Positions 57,789-64,000 of a DNA stretch of 64,000 nt are shown in pieces. The first letter of the stretch is position 1. Each line of letters opens with the position of its first letter. Location of the stretch: positions 992,001 through 1,056,000 of the forward strand of contig JAHRBS010000005.1 in NCBI GenBank assembly GCA_024305745.1, given 5' to 3'. The translations under genes were made by a program, and so were the position numbers. The notes beneath the pieces were generated by a model, which was given only the letters and a program-made list of their open reading frames with translations, was not told the DNA's origin and made no database searches. Source of the DNA: Polyporus tsugae (taxonomy: Eukaryota > Basidiomycota > Agaricomycetes > Polyporales > Polyporaceae).

Positions 57789-58440
57789 ATGACTCGGAAG
57801 ACCGGCGATATCATTGTGACGGACGAGCACTACAAGGTACGCCAAACATATCTCGAACCTCCGGCATATCATCCTCAAACGGCCTAGGTATTGGTGTCTT
57901 GTTTGAACGACTTCGGAGAAGGGCGACGTCGTCTCACTTACGGGCAGCTCGCAAAGGTCCGCAAATTTTTCCAGCCCCTCGTAATACGCGCTAACTCATC
58001 TGTTGTAGGCCTTGAAAGCCTTGGGGTTTACCAAACTGGGTCCAATGGGTTTCGTTCCTCCTAGGTGTTTCGGAAGCAAGGTGCTCCTGTTGGTTAAGGT
58101 GAATTCCAAACACATACGCCGAAGTCGTCTATTAACCGGGTACAGGACGGTGGGAGAATGGATTGTGTGGTTTCCTCGAAGAACCAAGATGAGTACGTGG
58201 ATGACGACTTTTTTTTTTCCCCCAATCTTGATTCGTCCGTGCAGGCTGAAGGTTGCACTCAACCGGCTGTATGGTTGGACCGCCGAGACATTCCGCTCTG
58301 GGAACAAAGCTCGGGCCCGTGCAACATAGGTGGTACGTCATACCCTATTCTGCCAGCCGTCAAATGGCTCATGTGGGCTCACAGCACTCCCGAGACATAC
58401 ACTCCACCTTCGGTAGAGCGCCTCCAATAGGCAGAGGCTG
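57789..58440 (+). CDS. Small YcfA/HicA-like protein, right copy
   Basis: Exons 57789-57836 (MTRKTGDIIVTDEHYK), 57888-57956 (VLVSCLNDFGEGRRRLTYGQ followed by LAK) and 58009-58098 (ALKALGFTKLGPMGFVPPRC then FGSKVLLLVK) join in frame. A further exon after 58145 and one containing LKVALNRLYGWTAETFRSGN complete the pattern, but their exact joins and the stop are unresolved. The order (LAKALKALGFTKLGP, a PP turn, a hydrophobic strand, and a final LNRLYGWTAETF helix) is that of fungal proteins resembling the bacterial YcfA/HicA fold. A toxin or RNase role is not shown. It reads toward the right end. Confidence 0.5.
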
Positions 58441-59336
58441 AAAGGCGTTTTGTATAACGCTTATCTTGATCCTGTACATCTCAACATTCGGCTGGATGCG
58501 CCGATTCTCTCGGACCATATGCTTGGCAACCAAGGACCGCGTGCCGCCATGTGTTTTGTTCGACTAATGTCTATGACAAATAGATATTCACATCAGTTCA
58601 ATGTCCCCCAACACCTTGGTACTCCGCCCTTCCCTCACGCGTCCCGGCGACCGTGATTCCTCCCGCCCCACCAGCGTCATCTCTCAACGGCGCCCCGGCG
58701 TTCTCAGACACTCTGCCCTCGTCCGCTGGCTGGATGGTGCATCTCTGGGACTTTCAGTCGGGCGATGCGGCGGGGCACGCGCTGGATGAGTATGACGCGC
58801 TGGACACGATCTGGTGATGTGCGTTCCTGACGGCGCAGCACAGTGCGGTCCACGCTGCGCCGTCAGGAACGGACATACAAATCCGCGCTCTTGCGCGATT
58901 GATTCAGATGCATAGGGTAACTTCCGCGACCATCCCCGGAGACGAGGTTCATGCACGCCTTGCCCGTCAGCCTCCTGCTAAGTGCGTCCTTCTCTGTTAC
59001 CTCTACACTGGCCCTCGGCCTTCTCACTTGTGCTTGTGGGGATGAGGGCAATCGTTCTGGTATATGACATCGAGCTGCTCGCGCGGGGCGCCAGACGTGA
59101 TGGTGGCGCGGGCGCGTGGATGATGGCGTGGGCGCACGGACACCATGTGGTTTCCCCGTACCTCTTGCTCTCGCAGCCGACTTGACTTCCATACCCGCTC
59201 ACTCCCGCCCCGCCGCTCACCGGCCCTCACGTCTCTTCCCGGCTTCCCATAGTCCCCGTGACTGTTCCGTGGCCCCCATCAGCTCCATCACGCGCTCGTC
59301 ACCGCTGTCTGTTCGCGTTGCCCCGGGCGCAAGGGA
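58441..59336. other. Right subterminal region of giant element
   Basis: GC-rich sequence with a perfect 17-bp inverted repeat (58823-58870); no protein recognised. Confidence 0.4.
58823..58870. repeat. Perfect 17-bp inverted repeat
   Basis: GTTCCTGACGGCGCAGC and its exact reverse complement are separated by 14 bases; it lies about 0.5 kb inside the right end. Confidence 0.93.
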
Positions 59337-59396
59337 GGTTGGCAACCTGCATGGGCTGTTAGCCCATCAGGATTTATACCTCGTTGTAGGTGCCTC
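59337..59396 (-). repeat. Giant element right terminal inverted repeat
   Basis: Reverse complement of 35349-35408 with eight mismatches, five of them in the outermost seven bases. Confidence 0.9.
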
Positions 59397-59403
59397 ATGT
59401 GTG
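59397..59403. repeat. Giant element target duplication, right
   Basis: ATGTGTG, partner of 35342-35348; the F-box coding frame resumes at 59404. Confidence 0.85.
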
Positions 59404-60150
59404 TTCAGCATTCACGGAGCACCTCCCGATCTTGCCGCGATACTCCCGGCGTGGTCGTTCCCAGCCCTTCAACGCGCTGAGGTCGCGCTCTTCGATCAAA
59501 ACCACGACGGCGGCGCAGACCTCCACAAGCCTGGACTCCTCGCGGCCATCGTCGCACCGCTGCCCCGCGCCACACTCCGCGATCTCGACCTCTCCGTCGG
59601 CGTCGCACGCGCGCCCTCTACCGCCCGCACCGCGCTTCCGCTCGCGCAGTTCCTCCGCCCGTCCTTCCAGCTGCGCGGCCTGCGGGCCTTCAGGCTCACG
59701 TTCACCGGGCTCGTCGAGCTTTCCGCGGACGACGACGTGTTTGCGGAGCTCGCTGCTGCGTGGCCGTCGCTCCGGACGCTCCAGCTGGATTTCCGCGCCT
59801 GGCACGCGGACGGGCCAGTCCCCACCCCGCTCGTCCTCTTCTCCCTCGCACGGTCGTGTGTGGACCTGCAGAAGCTCGTCCTCCCATACCTCGACCACAC
59901 AGTGGAGCTGGAGAGGCTGCCGCCGCAGGACGCGCTGCAAGCCGCGGCACATCCGCTCCGCCAGTTGTTCATCGCAGATGACCGGAACAAGGAGAACATC
60001 ACCAGTGAGGCAGTGGACGCGATTAGCGGGTTGGTGGGCGGGCTGTTCCCGCGTCTGTCCCCGCACTTTCGCCGTTACCTCAGGGAGCCGGGGAAGGCAT
60101 GGACGGAGGTGCTTGGCCGCTTGCGTGCGGGGCACGATGCTGCACCCTAG
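59404..60150 (+). pseudogene. F-box-like protein, 3' half, split by giant element
   Basis: The frame resumes FSIHGAPPDLAAILPAWSFP, matching LDIHGAPSNLATILPSWSLP of the intact paralogue at 32459-34088, and continues through LPLAQFLRPSFQLRGLRAFR, LAAAWPSLRTLQLDFRAWHA, KLVLPYLDHTVELERLPPQD and ISGLVGGLFPRLSPHF to a stop at 60150. It has no stops or frameshifts, so the insertion is recent or the half is still used. It lacks the F-box and any promoter of its own, except what the transposon end might give. Confidence 0.88.
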
Positions 60151-60796
60151 CTACGCAAGTCCACTTACTGGCTAAAGCCACGACCTCCATGCAACCTGCT
60201 CGAGAGTCCCGGTTTAACATCATTAGTTGATCTCATTCGTACGGCATAGTGTGATTTCTCACAAGCACACATGAGAAACATCGTTTGTCACCACATCACT
60301 AGAGCGAAACTCTGGGATAAGAATATGGGAGCGCCAACACGCGAACGGGAGGAGGAAGCCCGATATTGTACCCAGTCTGTCCCAAGCAAACGGACTGCCG
60401 AGCTACCAGAAATCCCTGTGAATATGAGGAACGAAGAGAACGTGCGCAACGCGACGACGTACGAGGTGCACAAAAAGCAGATATTTCTTCGGTTTCATTG
60501 CGGGTGCTTCTGCGATGGCTCCCGCATCATCGAGAGGTCGAACCATCCCTCCGAATCATAGCATACTGCGCTGAGAGGGGAAAACGGTTTCGTTTGTTAC
60601 GAAGGTCAGGGGCACACAAAGCCCCCTATCCGACTCATGGGTGGTTAAGGCCTTGGGGGGCGGATCCGGAATGAGCCGAAATTGTCCCAGATCCCAACAG
60701 TAAAGCTTTTGAAGTGTCACGCGAAGACAGATTAAGGGGAATAAATAACATGGATATATTACCGTCCTCTAAAGTATGACTCATGACTTCGTATCC
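60151..60796. other. Convergent spacer
   Basis: No gene recognised between the F-box 3' half and the ATPase stop. Confidence 0.45.
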
Positions 60797-63678
60797 TCAA
60801 GCTAGCTCCTCCACCGACCCCGAATACGTCACGGCCGCGTTTAACGATCTCTCGTACTTCCGCCGCGCCTCGTGGAGCCCCGCCGAGACACCGCCCAGCG
60901 CGAAGAGCGTCCACAGGTCCGAGGAGCCGAGCGCCTCGGTTTGGAAGATGCTTTGCAGGAACGGGACGTAGATGAGCGCGAGCTGGACCAGGAACGACGT
61001 CGAGACCGTCGAGACCAGCATCCGGTTTTGGGTGAGGCCACAGCCGAGTCCGCGGTTCTGTACCGCAGAGACGAGGTCGAGGAATACGAAGCAGGTGAAA
61101 GTCTGCGCAGAGCGGATAGACTATCAGCTAAAATATGACAACACGAAACTAAGGGGTGGGGAACGCACCATGGTCTGTTCTCGTCGAGTCATGCCCTGGT
61201 CGTCCGCGAGTGCATAGATGTAGACAAACAGCGTCCCGACCACGATAATCGAGGCGGAGAATAGTACACGGTATACAAGACGCTGGCTGATGATTGGTGC
61301 ATCCTTCCTTCTAGGGGGTCTTCGCATCACTTGAGGGTCTACAGGATCTACACCAAGTGACTGGCTGGGAGGCCCTGTGTGCACGTTAAGTTAGAAACAG
61401 GACTGCGTAGAGGAAAGGAACTAGATACGAACCATCCATGAGAATGTTGATAAACAGGATCTGCATCGCGTTGAGAGGGTTACTCAACCCGAAGAACGTG
61501 CTGAGAGTGATCAGGGTTAACGCAGCACAGGCGGTACTGAGCTGGAAGGAGAGGAAGTTTTGGATGTTGTGGAAGATGGATTTGCCTAAACGCGACCGTC
61601 AGCCTTTGTATAAGATGACGTTGAACACAATGTCGGATCACCTTCTTCCACAGCAGGAAGGATAGTGCTGAAGTTGTCGTCCACGAGGATCATGTCCGCC
61701 GCCTCCTTCGCGACATCCGTCCCGCTCTTGCCCATCGACACCCCGATGTCCGCCATCTTCAGCGCCGGGGCATCGTTCACCCCGTCCCCCGTCATCGCGA
61801 CCACCGCGCCCCTGCTCTGGAACGCCTCCACGATCGCCATCTTGTGCTTCGGCGTCGTGCGTGCGAACACGCTCACCCCACCCACGACCTCTCGCAGTTG
61901 CTGCTTGGTCATCCGGTCGATCGCCTGCCCAGTCAAGCACCCGCTCCTCCCCGCCGCGCCCACGCGCAGCCCAAGCGAGCGCGCAATCGACATCGCCGTC
62001 TCCTCCGCATCGCCCGTAATCATCACGACCTGCACGCCGCCGCTCTGGAGGAGCCCGATCGCGTCCGCGACGCCCTTGCGCGGCGGGTCCAGCATCGCCT
62101 GGAAGCCCGCGAACACGAGGTTCGTCTTCTCCCTGTCCAGCTGCGTGCTCGGCGTCCCCGCGCGGCTAGACGGCGCAGACGAGGCTGGGGTCGACTCCAC
62201 GGGCCCGTAGCCGTACGCGAGCGCGATGACGCGCAGCCCGCGCGCCGCAGTCGCCCGCGCCTTCGACAGGATGACGCTCCGCGTGCCGGCGTCCAGAGCA
62301 GGCGTTGACTCCTCCGAGACGTAGTAGAACTTGCATCGGTCCAGGATCGCGTCGATCGAGCCCTTGATGTAGTAGAGCTCGCGAGGCTGACCGTTGACTG
62401 CGAGTCCGTTCAAAGCAGCGCCGTGCGTGCCGCTGATGGCCATGTACTTGCGCTCCGAGCTGAAGGGTAGCTCTGAGCTCCGCGTGAACTCCTGCCGCTG
62501 GTCCGCCATGTTGAAAAGCGCCAGGACGTTCAATAGCGCGACGTCCGTGGACTGCCCGACATACTGCCCCTCTTCGTTCCGGACCGCGTTGTTGCAGACC
62601 GAGCCTATGGTGAGGGTCTTGCGTAGAGCAGGGGTGACGTGCACGTTCGGAGGCGTGGTCGACGAAGGATCGAGCGAGATGCTCTCGTCTACCGTGTATA
62701 CTTCGGTGACGGTCTGCTCATTCTTCGTCAGCGTGCCTGTCTTGTCCGAGCAGATGACCGAGATGGAGCCCAGCGCTTCGACCGAATGTAGTTTCTTGAC
62801 GATCGCCTTCCGCCGCGACATACGCAGAACGCCAAGCGCGAGCGTAACCGTCGTCACGATGGGAAGACCTTCGGGGATGGCCGCAACAGCAAGCGACACT
62901 GTACTTCACCAAAATCCACGGTTAGCCGTCCCAACGTCCTGGTATTGGATCTGGTGCGTACCTCCGATTGTGAACATGTCGAGCCACGGCCGGTGCTGGA
63001 TGACGCCGAGGATGCAGATGATGCCAATGATACCAAACGAGATCATGGAGAGCTTCTTCGCCAGTTCGTCCATGCTCAGCTGCAGCGGCGTCCGCTTCTC
63101 CTCGACCTCCTGCATCATGGTGAAGATCATACCGAACTCGGTCTGTGTCCCGGTTGCAATAACCACGCCCGCTCCGCGACCTAAAAACAAACGCAATGAG
63201 GGTTATTTTTACACTAGACAGCGAGGATTCGACACACCGTTTCGTACAAGCGTTCCCATGTACGTGATGCACGACCGGTCCGCGAGCGCGACGGGCTCCG
63301 CAGCAGGGGCTCCGTATCCGTTTGCATACCCGTTCGCATGCCCATTAGCGAGGCTCGTGGGGATGCAAGGCTCGGTGTCCTTCCTGCGCGTCGTCGTCTC
63401 TCCAGTCAGACTGCTCTCGTCTACTTCCAGGTCCACAGCGGAAACGAGCCGAATGTCCGCAGGAACACGGTCGCCAGTGGTGAACGTCACGATGTCTCCG
63501 GGCACGAGCTCATTTGCGAGCACATGCAAGGGCTTGCCGTCGCTGTGCAATGCGTAAGTTGTCTGGTAACCCAGCTATTGCACCGTCTGGACGCACCGGA
63601 TGAGGTGGCAATGGTGGGGCACGAGCTTGTTAAGAGCCTCTAAGCTCTTCTCTGACCGCTGCTCTTGGACGAACCCAA
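60797..63678 (-). CDS. P-type Ca2+ (Mn2+) ATPase, PMR1/SPCA-like, 5' part missing
   Basis: From 63678: [40 protein letters not shown] then [15 protein letters not shown] (actuator loop), [20 protein letters not shown], then helix 4 with [13 protein letters not shown]. Next are the phosphorylation site [23 protein letters not shown] (nucleotide-binding), [27 protein letters not shown], and C-terminal helices ([57 protein letters not shown]), ending [10 protein letters not shown]. These features fit the secretory-pathway Ca/Mn pumps that load the Golgi. Introns at 62900, 63184, 63552 and elsewhere are GT-AG. Before VGFVQEQ the usual first helices and cytoplasmic N-terminus are not found in the remaining 320 bp. 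Confidence 0.9.
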
Positions 63679-64000
63679 CTGTAGGAAATTGGTGTTAATA
63701 CGTGAGCCAGTCAAAACGTCCACTTAGCGAGTGGGGTGGCATTGTAGAGTAGAGTGAGCTTCAATGAATGCTCGTCTATACGTGTTCACAAGCAAGCCCG
63801 AGAAATCGATGGAAGTGGAACTCGGCTGGGTCCCTCTTCCATTGCGAACCCCCGCAATCTTTGCTTAGCGTCGTCGCGCCGATCACCATTATCACTCCGT
63901 CGCTATTCGCCACCCAATGTGTCCTACCCACAGCAACCCAGAACCATACGTGGTATGAGTTGCAGGTGACGGAGGTAGTCAGTCCCGCGCGCGAGATTGA
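63679..64000. other. Sequence upstream of ATPase exon, no ATPase coding found
   Basis: The acceptor CTACAG (63684-63679) is present, but none of the six frames to the right edge resembles the ATPase N-terminus. This is either a long intron or foreign DNA. Confidence 0.5.

Larger units (their letters stand above)
35349..59396. mobile_element. Giant KDZ-type DNA transposon, 24,048 bp, with cargo
   Basis: The ends are 60-bp inverted repeats (35349-35408 and 59337-59396), 52 of 60 identical, with the inner 31 bp identical; a 7-bp duplication (ATGTGTG) flanks them. The insertion splits an F-box gene whose two halves rejoin in frame, which independently fixes both borders. Inside, from left: a YcfA/HicA-like gene (-), a scrambled mitochondrial carrier copy, a KDZ transposase (-), four long genes of unknown function (+), and a second YcfA/HicA-like gene (+). 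No LTR, reverse transcriptase, helicase or tyrosine recombinase was seen. KDZ elements are known from basidiomycetes; this size, cargo set and clear empty-site logic are the notable points. Activity is inferred, not shown. Confidence 0.9.

Noticed and set aside
35349..59396. Starship element with tyrosine recombinase, or a TET/JBP-carrying KDZ element
   Set aside because: No tyrosine-recombinase motif and no recognisable TET/JBP dioxygenase signature were seen; the only mobility gene found is KDZ-type.
35349..59396. Assembly artefact joining unrelated contigs
   Set aside because: Inverted ends, exact direct duplication and a codon-perfect empty site would not arise together from misassembly.
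61665..63557. Long plus-strand frames across the ATPase
   Set aside because: Antisense shadows of a gene with unmistakable P-type ATPase motifs.

Overview
The window looks like nuclear DNA of a basidiomycete fungus, most likely a wood- or litter-decaying mushroom (Agaricomycetes). The evidence is many short GT-AG introns, a GH10 xylanase, F-box proteins, two seven-helix membrane proteins of basidiomycete type, a C45-family acyltransferase, and KDZ and MULE transposons. All gene models were read by eye; splice sites were chosen by reading frame and family likeness, and no search was run.

Layout. 0-9.2 kb, minus strand: a cut F-box-like gene, a GH10 xylanase with an in-frame TAG after its signal peptide, a hypothetical gene, and a multi-exon membrane protein with an unusual 989-bp intron. 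10.8-11.1 kb: a 259-bp MITE flanked by TA. 11-19.4 kb: lineage-type hypothetical genes, two sharing a related 3' part, around an isopenicillin-N-acyltransferase-like gene. 21.5-28.4 kb: an F-box gene, then a dead 3.67-kb MULE with 102-bp inverted ends. Five TGA stops break its transposase, each explicable as CGA to TGA. 30.4-32.1 kb: a seven-helix protein. 32.4-60.1 kb: two tandem paralogous F-box genes, the second split by a giant element. 60.8-63.7 kb: a Golgi-type (PMR1/SPCA-like) calcium P-type ATPase whose 5' end is not visible.

The main discovery is the giant element at 35349-59396. It is 24,048 bp, with 60-bp terminal inverted repeats (52 of 60 identical) and a 7-bp target duplication (ATGTGTG). 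It sits inside the second F-box gene. Taking it out with one duplication copy rejoins the two gene halves in frame, giving a protein of about 530 residues like its neighbour. It carries an apparently complete KDZ-type transposase with a CxC2 cysteine cluster (minus strand). It also carries four multi-exon genes of unknown function in a row on the plus strand, three of them with nuclear-localisation-like basic motifs and one ending in a SUMO-interacting motif. Two small YcfA/HicA-like genes lie at the two ends and face outward, and there is a broken, partly inverted copy of a mitochondrial iron-carrier (Mrs3/4-like) gene. It resembles Starship elements of ascomycetes in scale and cargo, but uses a KDZ transposase instead of a tyrosine recombinase. 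How the genes cooperate is inference: the transposase would cut at the terminal repeats, and the nuclear cargo proteins may serve transposition, chromatin or element maintenance.
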